From: K189A clade bacterium
GTDB taxonomy: Bacteria; Pseudomonadota; Gammaproteobacteria; Pseudomonadales; Azotimanducaceae
Assembly (NCBI GenBank): GCA_007571095.1
Contig: RKSB01000109.1
Span: 1 to 24,715, forward strand
DNA length: 24,715 nt
Direction: 5' to 3'
This document shows, in pieces, positions 16,655 to 24,715 of the stretch. The translations under genes were made by a program, and so were the position numbers. Below the pieces are notes generated by a model. It was not told where the DNA came from and made no database searches. It was given only the letters and a program-made list of their open reading frames with translations. How positions within the stretch are numbered: position 1 is the first letter of the stretch; the number at the start of each line of letters is the position of its first letter.

Positions 16655-16700
16655 CCGAAAGGCTCATTCGCCGAAGAGCGAACGGCGAGGCTTTCGGCGA
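16655..16700 (-). promoter_or_regulatory. Intergenic RNA with two alternative hairpins between ftsH and glmM
   Basis: Five bases after the ftsH stop a dense set of inverted repeats begins. Structure A pairs CCGAAAG (16655-16661) with CTTTCGG (16691-16697), and inside it TCGCCG (16668-16673) with CGGCGA (16683-16688). Structure B pairs TCGCCGAA (16668-16675) with TTCGGCGA (16693-16700), 8 bp with a 17-nt loop. A and B share bases and exclude each other. No T-run follows directly; a TTTTT lies about 17 bases downstream on the minus strand. It could be an attenuator, an mRNA-stabilising hairpin or a processing site; the sequence does not decide. Confidence 0.5.
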
Positions 16701-16702
16701 GC

Positions 16703-18613
16703 TTAGAAATCGCTGGCTGGTTTGGTAAAGGGGCTGCCCTTGTCTTTTTTCGAGTCCTTCTGACGAGTCTTGTCGGAGTCATCGAAGAGGTCCTCGTTGT
16801 AATCGGATTTTCTGGGGTTGCCTCCGGCCATAATGTCGTCGATCTGATCTGAGTTGAGGGTTTCAAGCTCCATCAGGGACTTGGCCATTGAATGCAGTTT
16901 GTCGAGGTTATCCTCCAACAATTTTTTGGCCTTCTGGTAGCACTCGTCAATGATGGCTCGAACCTCCGTATCAATCTGACGCGTGGTTTCATCTGAAATG
17001 CTTCTGGACTTGCTGGAAGCCGATTTACCAAGGAAGGGCTCGCCGTCGTCTTCGTCGTACTTCAGCGGCCCAAGATTGGTTGAAAGCCCCCACCGAGTAA
17101 CCATATTGCGTGCCAGCGAGGTCGCCCGCTCGATATCGTTGGACGCTCCGGTGGTAATGCCATCTGCTCCCAGTACCATTTCTTCGGCCAAGCGGCCTCC
17201 AAACAGAGAGCAGATCATGCTGATGATGTGTTGGCGAGAATGGCTGTGCCGGTCCTCTTCGGGCAAAAACTGGGTAACACCCAGTGCTCGTCCGCGAGGG
17301 ATAATGGTCACCTTGTAGACAGGATCATGCTCCGGCATCAGACGGCCAACAATGGCGTGTCCGGCTTCATGGTAAGCGGTTGTCCTCTTCTCCGATTCGG
17401 ACATCACCATGGACCGCCGCTCGGCTCCCATCATGATTTTGTCCTTGGCCTTTTCGAACTGGTCCATTCCGACCACTTTTCGGCCCGCCCGAGCAGCAAA
17501 GAGGGCGGCCTCATTGACCAGATTGGCGAGGTCTGCTCCCGAAAATCCTGGCGTACCCCGAGCGATGAAACCCGCTTTTACATCCGACCCCACGGGAACC
17601 TTTCGCATGTGAACCTTCAGAATCTGCTCGCGGCCCCGAATATCAGGCAGAGGTACAACTACCTGTCGATCAAACCGGCCCGGTCTCAGCAGTGCAGGGT
17701 CAAGTACATCCGGTCGATTGGTCGCAGCAATCACGATGATACCCTCGTTTACTTCAAAGCCATCCATTTCGACCAGCAGCTGGTTGAGCGTCTGCTCTCG
17801 CTCGTCGTGACCGCCTCCCAGTCCGGCTCCGCGATGACGTCCCACTGCGTCTATTTCGTCGATAAAGATGATGCAGGGGGCGCGTCGTTTGGCCTGTTCG
17901 AACATGTCTCGAACTCGAGAGGCACCGACACCGACAAACATTTCCACAAAGTCCGATCCGGAAATTGAGAAAAAGGGCACCCCTGCTTCACCTGCAATGG
18001 CTTTGGCCAACAGGGTTTTGCCTGTACCGGGCGAGCCGACCATCAGAACTCCGCTGGGCATCCGTCCACCCAGTCGCTGAAACTTTTCCGGATCCTTGAG
18101 AAAGATGACGAGTTCTTCGACATCCTCTTTGGCCTCGTCAACTCCTGCGACATCAGCAAAGGTAATCTTGATCTGATTTTCAGAAAGCAACCTCGCCTTG
18201 CTCTTGCCGAAGCCCAGGGGACCGCCTCGACCGCTGCTCTGCATCTGCCTCATCAGAAACGCAAAAAACAGCAGAATGATGAAGATGGGCAGGCTTCCAA
18301 CCAGCAACTGCGTCCATATACTGTGCTGTTGCTCGGGCTGAGAGCCTTCGATCTCGACATTGTGGCTGATCAGATCATCGATTAATCCAGAGTCTTCTAT
18401 GGCTGGACGTATGGTTTCAAAAGTCTCGCCTGTATCCGTGATGCCTGTTATCACCAGGCCGTCGATGGTTACTCGCTTGATCTGGTCATTCTGGACATTG
18501 CGTACAAACTCCGAATAGGAGAGCTTGATTCCCGGTTTGGGGCTGTTGATATTGTTGAAGGCAATCAGCAGAATCGCGCCGATTCCGAGCCAGATTAAAA
18601 GGCTTCTCCCCAT
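16703..18613 (-). CDS. ftsH: ATP-dependent zinc metalloprotease FtsH
   Basis: FtsH is the membrane-bound AAA+ protease that degrades misfolded membrane proteins and regulators such as sigma-32 and LpxC. The 636-residue product has an N-terminal membrane helix (about 4-20), a periplasmic domain, a second helix (about 106-122), Walker A GSPGTGKT (Lys199; Ser replaces the more usual Pro of GPPGTGKT), Walker B IIFIDEID, a second region of homology ending in RPGRFDRQV, and the zinc site HEAGH (His415, Glu416, His419). The C-terminal tail is charged and rich in Asp and Lys. ATG 18613 has GGAG 5 nt upstream. A terminator behind rlmE makes ftsH likely a separate transcription unit. Confidence 0.97.
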   Translation of the reverse strand: MGRSLLIWLGIGAILLIAFNNINSPKPGIKLSYSEFVRNVQNDQIKRVTIDGLVITGITDTGETFETIRPAIEDSGLIDDLISHNVEIEGSQPEQQHSIWTQLLVGSLPIFIILLFFAFLMRQMQSSGRGGPLGFGKSKARLLSENQIKITFADVAGVDEAKEDVEELVIFLKDPEKFQRLGGRMPSGVLMVGSPGTGKTLLAKAIAGEAGVPFFSISGSDFVEMFVGVGASRVRDMFEQAKRRAPCIIFIDEIDAVGRHRGAGLGGGHDEREQTLNQLLVEMDGFEVNEGIIVIAATNRPDVLDPALLRPGRFDRQVVVPLPDIRGREQILKVHMRKVPVGSDVKAGFIARGTPGFSGADLANLVNEAALFAARAGRKVVGMDQFEKAKDKIMMGAERRSMVMSESEKRTTAYHEAGHAIVGRLMPEHDPVYKVTIIPRGRALGVTQFLPEEDRHSHSRQHIISMICSLFGGRLAEEMVLGADGITTGASNDIERATSLARNMVTRWGLSTNLGPLKYDEDDGEPFLGKSASSKSRSISDETTRQIDTEVRAIIDECYQKAKKLLEDNLDKLHSMAKSLMELETLNSDQIDDIMAGGNPRKSDYNEDLFDDSDKTRQKDSKKDKGSPFTKPASDF

Positions 18614-18716
18614 GGTTTCTCCGTTCCTGTTTGCTCAAGGCCGCACTCGACCTCTGCCGTTACAGGGCTCAAGTATTCCCCGCAATCGGGTTTATAGACT
18701 CCACAACCTGCTTTTG

Positions 18717-18736
18717 AAAAAAAGCCTGTTCGGCTT
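18717..18736 (-). terminator. Rho-independent terminator downstream of rlmE
   Basis: On the minus strand AAGCC-GAACA-GGCTT is followed by a continuous T-run (seven T including the stem end). It lies 107 nt after the rlmE stop and about 100 nt before ftsH. It should end the greA-rlmE transcript and separate it from ftsH. I found no convincing -35/-10 pair for ftsH in the remaining gap. Confidence 0.65.
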
Positions 18737-18842
18737 GTCGCACTCCAATCAGGTTGGAATCGCCTGGCCAGCCTGTGTGCTCCATGCATTCATTATAGCA
18801 CTCTCTATACCACTCTCATCCCGGGACACATTCCTTGAGTAA

Positions 18843-19463
18843 TCATTCGGCGAGTCTTCGCCTGAGTGCAACTGCGTAGATCTCCGAACTGCTGCTTCGG
18901 CTGGCTTCGGGTTTGGCCGTGTGCACTCGTTCAAAGTGCCTCTCCAGACTGTTCAACCAGGGCTTCAAATCCGGTTGCGAAAAGAGCTTGGTCACAAAAT
19001 GTCCACCCGGTTTCAGACAACTCAACGCGAAGTCTTTTGCTTTCTCGGCAAGTGCTTGCGCATTGGCCTGATCCTGAATGCCGATACCGCTCAAGCCAGG
19101 TGCCAGATCGGACACAACCGCATCCACCGAATTCGCCTTGAGGGCGTCGAAGAGCCTGGCCTGAGTCTCGCTGCGCGTGAAGTCACCCTGAATGCAAACC
19201 ACCGAGTGCAGAGGTTGAACAGGCAACAGATCGCAGGCCACTACCTGTCCCCGCTGGCCGACTTTGCGTTGAATGTATTGACTCCAGCTACCGGGTGCTG
19301 CGCCCAGATCAATGACTCGGTTGCCTTTTTTGAACAGCCGGTAACTGTGATCCAACTCCATCAACTTGAAGACAGCTCGCGAACGGTAATTGTTCGCTCG
19401 CGCCCTTTTGACGTAGAGGTCTCTGGCCTGCCGGCGTTTCCAGTGAGCACTTGATTGACTCAT
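18843..19463 (-). CDS. rlmE: 23S rRNA (uridine(2552)-2'-O)-methyltransferase RlmE
   Basis: RlmE (FtsJ, RrmJ) methylates the ribose of U2552 in the A-loop of 23S rRNA using S-adenosylmethionine, a late 50S step. The 206-residue product shows RSRAVFKLMELD, the SAM motif VIDLGAAPGSWSQY, VVACDLLP, SDLAPGLSG, and GGHFVTKLF. The catalytic tetrad is visible as Lys33, Asp119, Lys159 and Glu194, matching K38-D124-K164-E199 of E. coli. ATG 19463 follows the greA stop by 25 nt and has no clear Shine-Dalgarno. yhbY, often next to it in gammaproteobacteria, is absent here. Confidence 0.95.
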   Translation of the reverse strand: MSQSSAHWKRRQARDLYVKRARANNYRSRAVFKLMELDHSYRLFKKGNRVIDLGAAPGSWSQYIQRKVGQRGQVVACDLLPVQPLHSVVCIQGDFTRSETQARLFDALKANSVDAVVSDLAPGLSGIGIQDQANAQALAEKAKDFALSCLKPGGHFVTKLFSQPDLKPWLNSLERHFERVHTAKPEASRSSSSEIYAVALRRRLAE

Positions 19464-19488
19464 AAACAGCCAGCCACAGGTCTCGGAT

Positions 19489-19959
19489 TTACAGGTACTG
19501 GATGCTCTTGATTTTGTAGGAAGTTATACCTTCAGCCGTATCGAGTTCAATGATGCTGTTCGCCGTCTGCCCGATCAGGGCCTTTGCCAGAGGAGCCTCC
19601 ATGCTGATCAGACCCTTGAGCGGATCGGCCTCGTTCTCGCCGACGATTCGATAAACCCTGATGCTGTCGTCTTCGGCAATGAGTTCAACGGTGGCACCGA
19701 ACATCACCTTGCCGTTGGGTTTGATCTGGTGGATGTCGATGACCTGGGAAGTAGCCAGTTGACGCTCAATGTCGACGATACGTCTTTCCACCAGGCTCTG
19801 CTTTTCCTTGGCCGCGTGATACTCGGCATTTTCCTTGAGGTCTCCGTGTTTTCGGGCTTCAGCGATGGCTTGCGTTACGCTGGGTCGAACTTCGGTTCTC
19901 AGGTGATCGAGTTCGGTCCTCAATGCTTGTTCGCCCTCTGTGGTCATGAGTGTTGGCAT
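19489..19959 (-). CDS. greA: Transcription elongation factor GreA
   Basis: GreA enters the RNA polymerase secondary channel and triggers transcript cleavage in backtracked complexes, so it competes for the same site as DksA. The 156-residue product has the N-terminal coiled coil with the acidic tip HGDLKENAEYHAAKEKQ (Asp40, Glu43) and the C-terminal FKBP-like domain with FGATVELI, YRIVGENEAD and LIGQTANSIIEL. The short acidic-tip type and absence of GreB-specific basic patches favour GreA. It begins 74 nt after carB; the Shine-Dalgarno is weak. Confidence 0.96.
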   Translation of the reverse strand: MPTLMTTEGEQALRTELDHLRTEVRPSVTQAIAEARKHGDLKENAEYHAAKEKQSLVERRIVDIERQLATSQVIDIHQIKPNGKVMFGATVELIAEDDSIRVYRIVGENEADPLKGLISMEAPLAKALIGQTANSIIELDTAEGITSYKIKSIQYL

Positions 19960-20033
19960 GGCTTATTCTGGTTTGAAACGACTGGTTCCGGTCAGTTCTA
20001 TCGTTAAATTTTCGTTGGATACAGGTGATCGGG

Positions 20034-23000
20034 TCAAGTCGCCGAGTCCTTTTCGCTTCGAATTCGAGCGTGCAGATCCTGTAGTTTTCGGACGAATTGG
20101 CCGGGTCCGCACCGAATGGCTTCGGCGACTGCCTCGCCGCCACTCAGTGTAGTCGTGTAGAGAACTCCCTGTGTAATCGCCAACTGGCGGATGATGGCCG
20201 AGTCTGCAATCGCCTGACGTCCTTCAGTGGTATTGATAATGAAGCCGATCTGGCCGTCCTTTAACAGATCGGAAATATCAGGACGGCCTTCGGTTACCTT
20301 GTTGACTGACTCGCAGACGATGCCCGATTTGCGCAGAAACTCGGCAGTACCCCGAGTCGCTACAATACTGAGCCCGAGGTGAGTCAGCCGGCGACCGATT
20401 TTGGCTGCTCCGGGCTTATCGGAATCGCGCACGGAAATGAAGACTCTGCCGGCCGTGTCAGGATCGGGCAGGGTTTCCTGAGTTGCCACCATGGCTCGCT
20501 CAAAGGCTTCAGCAAAGGTATCGCCGACTCCCATGACCTCGCCAGTTGACTTCATCTCGGGTCCAAGTATCGGGTCTACTCCGGAAAACTTGATAAACGG
20601 GAAAACCGATTCCTTGACACAGACATAGTCTGGAATAGCCTCCTTCGTAATCCCCTGATCCTGAAGCGATACACCCGTCATCACTCGAGCAGCGATTTTG
20701 GCCAGAGGAAAGCCGATGCATTTGGAGACAAAAGGCACTGATCGAGAGGCTCTGGGGTTAACCTCAAGGACGTAGATCAGATTGTCTGCTGTGATGGCGA
20801 GTTGAGCGTTCATTAAACCGACAACTCCCAACTCAAGGGCGATTTGAGTCACCTGTGAGCGAATCTGGTTCTGAATGTCGGGGCTCAAAGTGTGAGGCGG
20901 CAGTACACAGGCCGAGTCACCCGAATGTATGCCGGCCTGCTCTATGTGCTCCATGATGGCACCTATGAACACATCCTTGCCGTCGCTGATCAGATCAACA
21001 TCCACCTCTGTTGAGTGATCCAGAAAGCGATCCAGTAGCACCGGGTATTCATTGGATGCCCGAACGGCTTCATTCATGTAGTGTTCCAACTCCTCCCTGC
21101 TGTAGACAATGTCCATTGCCCGTCCACCGAGAACATAGGAGGGTCGAGTAACCAGAGGAAATTCCAGGCTTTCAGCGGCATCCAATGCCTCCTGGGTCGA
21201 TGAAACAATACGGTTGGCCGGTTGTTGCAACCCGAGTTTTTCGATCACCTGCTTGAACTGCTCTCTGTCTTCGGCTCGATCAATGGCCTCCGCCGAGGTG
21301 CCTATAATCCTGCAACCTTTGTCCTCGGACAGAGCCTTGGCCAGCTTGAGAGGTGTCTGGCCGCCGAACTGGACGATAATGCCGTCCGGCTTCTCCAGAG
21401 CGATGATTTCCAGAACATCCTCCAGCGTGACCGGCTCAAAGTAGAGCCTGTCAGAGGTGTCATAGTCGGTCGATACAGTCTCTGGGTTACAGTTGACGAT
21501 GATTGATTCGTAGCCATCCTCCTTCATCGCCATGGCTGCGTGAACACAGCAATAGTCGAACTCAATACCCTGACCGATACGGTTGGGCCCACCACCCAGT
21601 GTGAGAATTTTTTTGCGCTTCGACGGACTGGCCTCACAGTCCCTTTCGTAGGTGGAGTAAAGGTAGGCGGTTTCAGTCGGAAATTCAGCGGCACAAGTGT
21701 CAACTTTTTTGTAAACGGGCCTAAGTCCGAGTCCGTGCCTGTGTGTGCGTACCCTGTCTTCGGATGTACTCGTCAGATCGGCTATTCTCCGGTCGGCAAA
21801 GCCCTTTCTCTTGAGTCGCCAGAGCCAGTCGAAATCGACATCCTCGAACCGGCAACCTGTGAGCTCCTTTTCCTCTTCAATCAAGTCCTGGATTTGAGCC
21901 AGAAACCAGGGATCTATGCGGCACAATGAATAGACTCGGTCAATGGAGAAGCCGCTTCTGAAGGCATCACCCAGATACCAGACTCGATCAGCGTTCGGAT
22001 TGCTGAGCTTGTACACCAGTGTTTGTTCAAGCTCAGGATGGTGGGCTTCAATCTTGCTGTCGAGGCCGAAAACATCCAGTTCAAGACTTCGCAGGGCCTT
22101 TTGAAAGGACTCTTGAAAAGTGCGACCGATGGCCATGACCTCGCCGACTGCCTTCATCTGGGTGGTGAGCGTCTGGTTGGCACTGGGAAATTTCTCAAAG
22201 ACAAATCGCGGAATTTTGGTGACTACATAGTCAATGCTGGGTTCAAACGACGCCGGAGTTACGCCGGTAATATCGTTGCTCAGTTCATCCAGGGTATAGC
22301 CGATGGCCAGCCGAGTGGCCACCTTGGCGATTGGAAAACCGGTTGCCTTGGCGGCCAGGGCAGAGGACCTGGAGACTCTCGGATTCATCTCGATAACGAC
22401 CATGCGGCCGTCTTCCGGATTGATTGCAAACTGCACATTGGACCCACCCGTTTCAACGCCGACCTCACGCAACACTGCAATGGCCGCATTGCGCATTCGC
22501 TGGTATTCCTTGTCCGTGAGCGTCAGTGCCGGTGCTACCGCAATCGAGTCTCCCGTGTGAATACCCATTGGATCGACATTTTCTATGGAGCAGACGATGA
22601 TGCAGTTGTCTGCACGATCCCGAATGACCTCAAGCTCGAATTCCTTCCATCCGAGCAAAGACCTGTCAATCAGCAATTCATGAGTGGGCGAAATGGCCAG
22701 CCCATGTTGGCATATAGTGACGAACTCCTCCTTGTTGTAGGCGATACCACCACCGCTGCCACCGAGCGTGAAGGAAGGCCGAATAATACAGGGAAAGCCA
22801 ATGTCCTCCTGCACCGAGAAAGCCTCATCCAGCGTGTGAGCAATACCGGATTGAGGAGTTGCCAGCCCGATATTGGCCATGGCATTGCCGAACAGGAGAC
22901 GATTTTCGGCTTTGGCTATGGCTGTCTTGTTAGCCCCGATCAGTTCGACACCAAACTCATCTAATGTGCCGCTGTCAGCCAGTTTCAGTGCACAGTTCAG

Positions 23001-23285
23001 GGCGGTTTGACCGCCCATGGTGGGTAACAGGGCATTTGGCCGTTCCTTCTCTATGATTCGGCTTACTGTTTCCAGTTCAATCGGCTCTATATAGGTGGAA
23101 TCGGCCATCTCAGGGTCGGTCATGATAGTTGCCGGATTGGAATTGACCAGAATGACCCGGTAGCCCTCCTCCTTAAGAGCCTTGCAGGCCTGAGTACCGG
23201 AATAGTCGAATTCACAGGCCTGACCTATGACAATTGGTCCGGCGCCCAGAATCAGTATGCTTTCGAGGTCTGTTCGTTTAGGCAA
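20034..23285 (-). CDS. carB: Carbamoyl-phosphate synthase large subunit
   Basis: CarB uses ammonia from CarA, bicarbonate and two ATP to make carbamoyl phosphate for arginine and pyrimidine synthesis. The 1083-residue product (E. coli 1073) shows both homologous halves: LGAGPIVIGQACEFDYSG, GGSGGGIAYN and EMNPRVSRSSALAAKATG in the first, LGGGPNRIGQGIEFDYCC and EVNPRASRSVPFVSK in the second, and the C-terminal MGS-like allosteric domain (about 935-1083, FIINTTEGRQAIADS). The start is TTG: MPKRTD matches the family N-terminus exactly and AGGA lies 6 nt upstream. It begins 12 nt after carA. Confidence 0.98.
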   Translation of the reverse strand: MPKRTDLESILILGAGPIVIGQACEFDYSGTQACKALKEEGYRVILVNSNPATIMTDPEMADSTYIEPIELETVSRIIEKERPNALLPTMGGQTALNCALKLADSGTLDEFGVELIGANKTAIAKAENRLLFGNAMANIGLATPQSGIAHTLDEAFSVQEDIGFPCIIRPSFTLGGSGGGIAYNKEEFVTICQHGLAISPTHELLIDRSLLGWKEFELEVIRDRADNCIIVCSIENVDPMGIHTGDSIAVAPALTLTDKEYQRMRNAAIAVLREVGVETGGSNVQFAINPEDGRMVVIEMNPRVSRSSALAAKATGFPIAKVATRLAIGYTLDELSNDITGVTPASFEPSIDYVVTKIPRFVFEKFPSANQTLTTQMKAVGEVMAIGRTFQESFQKALRSLELDVFGLDSKIEAHHPELEQTLVYKLSNPNADRVWYLGDAFRSGFSIDRVYSLCRIDPWFLAQIQDLIEEEKELTGCRFEDVDFDWLWRLKRKGFADRRIADLTSTSEDRVRTHRHGLGLRPVYKKVDTCAAEFPTETAYLYSTYERDCEASPSKRKKILTLGGGPNRIGQGIEFDYCCVHAAMAMKEDGYESIIVNCNPETVSTDYDTSDRLYFEPVTLEDVLEIIALEKPDGIIVQFGGQTPLKLAKALSEDKGCRIIGTSAEAIDRAEDREQFKQVIEKLGLQQPANRIVSSTQEALDAAESLEFPLVTRPSYVLGGRAMDIVYSREELEHYMNEAVRASNEYPVLLDRFLDHSTEVDVDLISDGKDVFIGAIMEHIEQAGIHSGDSACVLPPHTLSPDIQNQIRSQVTQIALELGVVGLMNAQLAITADNLIYVLEVNPRASRSVPFVSKCIGFPLAKIAARVMTGVSLQDQGITKEAIPDYVCVKESVFPFIKFSGVDPILGPEMKSTGEVMGVGDTFAEAFERAMVATQETLPDPDTAGRVFISVRDSDKPGAAKIGRRLTHLGLSIVATRGTAEFLRKSGIVCESVNKVTEGRPDISDLLKDGQIGFIINTTEGRQAIADSAIIRQLAITQGVLYTTTLSGGEAVAEAIRCGPGQFVRKLQDLHARIRSEKDSAT

Positions 23286-23297
23286 ACTTTTTCCTGG

Positions 23298-24440
23298 TCA
23301 AGTGAGTGGTTGCTTCATCATTCCGATAAAACGATCAAAGATCGATTCGGCATCCTGTGGCCCTGGACTGGCCTCAGGGTGACCCTGAAAACCGAGAGCC
23401 GGTCTGGTTTTATGGGCAATACCCTGTACTGTTCCGTCAAACAGGGACACATGCGTGATGCTCAGGTTTTCGGGTAGCGAGTCGGCGGTTACTGCGAAAC
23501 CATGATTCTGGCTGGTCACCATCACTCGACCGCTGGCCAGGTCTTGTACCGGATGGTTGGCACCATGATGACCATGCGGCATTTTGACCGTTTGAGCACC
23601 GCTGGCCAGAGCAAGAATCTGGTGCCCGAGGCAAATCCCGAGAAGAGGAATATTTGCGTGAAGCAGTTCGCCGACCGCCTTGATTGCGTAGTCGCAGGCT
23701 TCGGGGTCACCCGGGCCGTTGGACAGCAGAATGCCGTCGGGATTCATTGCCAGCACTTCGCGAGCAGCAGTGGTTGCGGGTACCGTTTGTACTCGGCAGC
23801 CTCTCGCCGCAAGCATTCGAAGAATATTGTGCTTGGTCCCGAAGTCATAAACGACCACTCGAGGGCCGGTGTTGTCCATCTGCTTGAATCCGTGCTCGGG
23901 TTGCCAGTTTCCGATGGACCACTTCCGAGTGCTCTGAGTGCTCACTCCTCTGGCCAGATCGGCACCGATCAGGCTGGGACAAGCCTCGGCCATCTTCACA
24001 CAGTCCTCATCCCGCAGGTGAGAGGCCTCCTCACCGGCAATCAGAACGGCATTGCGTGCTCCCTGATCGCGCAGATGCGCCGTCAGCATGCGAGTGTCAA
24101 CCTCGGCGATGGCAACCACCTGAGAAGCAGTTAAAAAATCCGCCAGCGACCGGCGAGCCCGATAATTGGAATATCTCAAGGGCAGGTTGCGGATTACCAG
24201 TCCTTCGAGCCAGGTCTTGTCCGACTCCATGTCCTCTGGATTGATACCCGTGTTGCCAATGTGAGGACAGGTGAGAGTGACTATCTGCCTGGCATAGGAA
24301 GGATCGGTCAGAATCTCCTGATAACCGGCCATTGCTGTGTTGAAGACAAGCTCGCCCAGAGCAGTTCCAGAGTAGCCAAAGGAGATGCCTCGCAAGACAA
24401 GGCCATCCTCCAGTGCCAGTATTGCCGGGTCAGTAAACAA
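23298..24440 (-). CDS. carA: Carbamoyl-phosphate synthase small subunit
   Basis: CarA hydrolyses glutamine and channels ammonia to CarB. The 380-residue product has the N-terminal small-subunit domain (GELVFNTAMAGYQEILTDPS, TCPHIGNTG) and a class I glutaminase domain with SNGPGDP, the nucleophile Cys270 in GICLGHQ, and His354 and Glu356 in FQGHPEASPGP. The start is TTG 24440; there is no in-frame ATG before residue 38, and the residues after the TTG align with the E. coli N-terminus (ILALEDG with LLVLEDG). The ribosome-binding site is weak. dapB, the usual upstream neighbour in E. coli and Pseudomonas, is not next to it. Confidence 0.97.
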   Translation of the reverse strand: MFTDPAILALEDGLVLRGISFGYSGTALGELVFNTAMAGYQEILTDPSYARQIVTLTCPHIGNTGINPEDMESDKTWLEGLVIRNLPLRYSNYRARRSLADFLTASQVVAIAEVDTRMLTAHLRDQGARNAVLIAGEEASHLRDEDCVKMAEACPSLIGADLARGVSTQSTRKWSIGNWQPEHGFKQMDNTGPRVVVYDFGTKHNILRMLAARGCRVQTVPATTAAREVLAMNPDGILLSNGPGDPEACDYAIKAVGELLHANIPLLGICLGHQILALASGAQTVKMPHGHHGANHPVQDLASGRVMVTSQNHGFAVTADSLPENLSITHVSLFDGTVQGIAHKTRPALGFQGHPEASPGPQDAESIFDRFIGMMKQPLT

Positions 24441-24647
24441 GTTTTCTGCTCTCGAAACAGCTTCCGAACTCGTCCGACGGCGGGCGGCGATTCCGGAAAT
24501 CCGTCATACAGTGGAATAAACGAAGCAATAAAGTCTCCGGCGAGGGGGTCCTGTGCCGGAAATACATTTTACATCAATGCAACCAATAAACCAGAGACGT
24601 GAAAGCCCGTACTGGTGAACACGGAAGGCAGAATTTCAGGATACATC
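24441..24647. promoter_or_regulatory. carA upstream region, control signals not resolved
   Basis: This gap separates carA (leftward) from a possible rightward gene. It holds an inverted repeat TCCGGC/GCCGGA (24536-24541 and 24555-24560) and a direct 8-bp repeat CCGGAAAT (24493-24500 and 24556-24563). Read toward carA, TATGAC and TAAAAT could be -10 boxes but neither has a good -35 at 16-18 bp. No ARG-box or PyrR-type element is recognisable to me. carAB must be expressed from here, but the exact promoter is not visible. Confidence 0.35.
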
Positions 24648-24715
24648 ATGCAGGCTGTAGAACCCCGGCGGCGCGTGAGCCAGCCAGAGGGCAGCCTTGA
24701 GGGCACCTCGAGCGT
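24648..24715 (+). CDS. Possible 5' end of a divergent gene, cut by the window edge
   Basis: ATG 24648 is preceded by AGGA with a 6-nt spacer (24638-24641), and the frame stays open for 22 codons to the window end. The short peptide (starting MQAVEPRRRVSQ) is hydrophilic and not recognised. The good ribosome-binding site is the only support; too little is visible to assign a function or exclude chance. Confidence 0.35.
   Translation, partial: MQAVEPRRRVSQPEGSLEGTSS

Noticed and set aside
17228..17968. 246-codon plus-strand reading frame opposite ftsH
   Set aside because: Lies across the AAA+ and protease motifs of ftsH; no independent support.
22023..22964. 313-codon plus-strand reading frame opposite carB
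   Set aside because: Antisense shadow of conserved carB; no domain recognised and no ribosome-binding site sought out by the frame.
24520..24590. carA promoter boxes TATGAC and TAAAAT
   Set aside because: Possible -10 boxes but neither has a recognisable -35 at 16-18 bp, so no promoter is called.

Overview
The window is a stretch of bacterial chromosome, almost certainly from a gammaproteobacterium. The evidence is gene content and order. Read on the minus strand from the right it runs carA-carB-greA-rlmE-ftsH-glmM-tpiA-secG-tRNA-Leu-tRNA-fMet-rimP-nusA-infB-rbfA-truB-rpsO-pnp, the housekeeping order known from Pseudomonas and partly from E. coli (metY-rimP-nusA-infB-rbfA-truB-rpsO-pnp). Protein similarity to the E. 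coli family members is high in every gene I aligned from memory. I cannot name the species. I see no insertion sequence, prophage, integron, CRISPR array or defence locus.

Layout. Positions 1-516 hold no gene I can support. On the plus strand follow dksA (517-915), pgi (983-2590) and acs (2597-4534); pgi and acs are 6 nt apart. acs converges on pnp with a 16-nt gap. From 4551 to 24440 everything is on the minus strand: pnp and rpsO with a good sigma-70 promoter in front of rpsO; truB, rbfA, infB, nusA and rimP, tightly packed behind a near-consensus promoter; tRNA-fMet and tRNA-Leu(GAG); secG, tpiA and glmM; ftsH; rlmE and greA, closed by a Rho-independent terminator; and carB and carA. At the right edge a plus-strand reading frame with a good ribosome-binding site starts at 24648 and leaves the window.

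Function. The block is mostly gene-expression machinery: initiation (IF2, initiator tRNA), ribosome maturation (RimP, RbfA, RlmE), tRNA modification (TruB), transcription elongation and stress control (NusA, GreA, DksA), RNA decay (PNPase), plus Sec export (SecG), membrane proteolysis (FtsH), cell-wall precursor supply (GlmM), central carbon (Pgi, TpiA, Acs) and carbamoyl phosphate for arginine and pyrimidines (CarAB).

No unknown system is present. The interest lies in departures from the family norm inside essential genes. PNPase carries a second C-terminal S1 domain. IF2 has changed guanine-recognition motifs (SKMD for NKxD and ST for SA). The initiator tRNA has a U1-A72 pair instead of the C1xA72 mismatch. 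DksA has Glu in place of the second Asp of its DxxDxA tip. tRNA-Leu lacks an encoded CCA. Four genes start with TTG. folP and yhbY are missing from their usual places, and dapB does not precede carA. Two structured intergenic elements (ftsH-glmM, secG-tRNA) are also worth testing.
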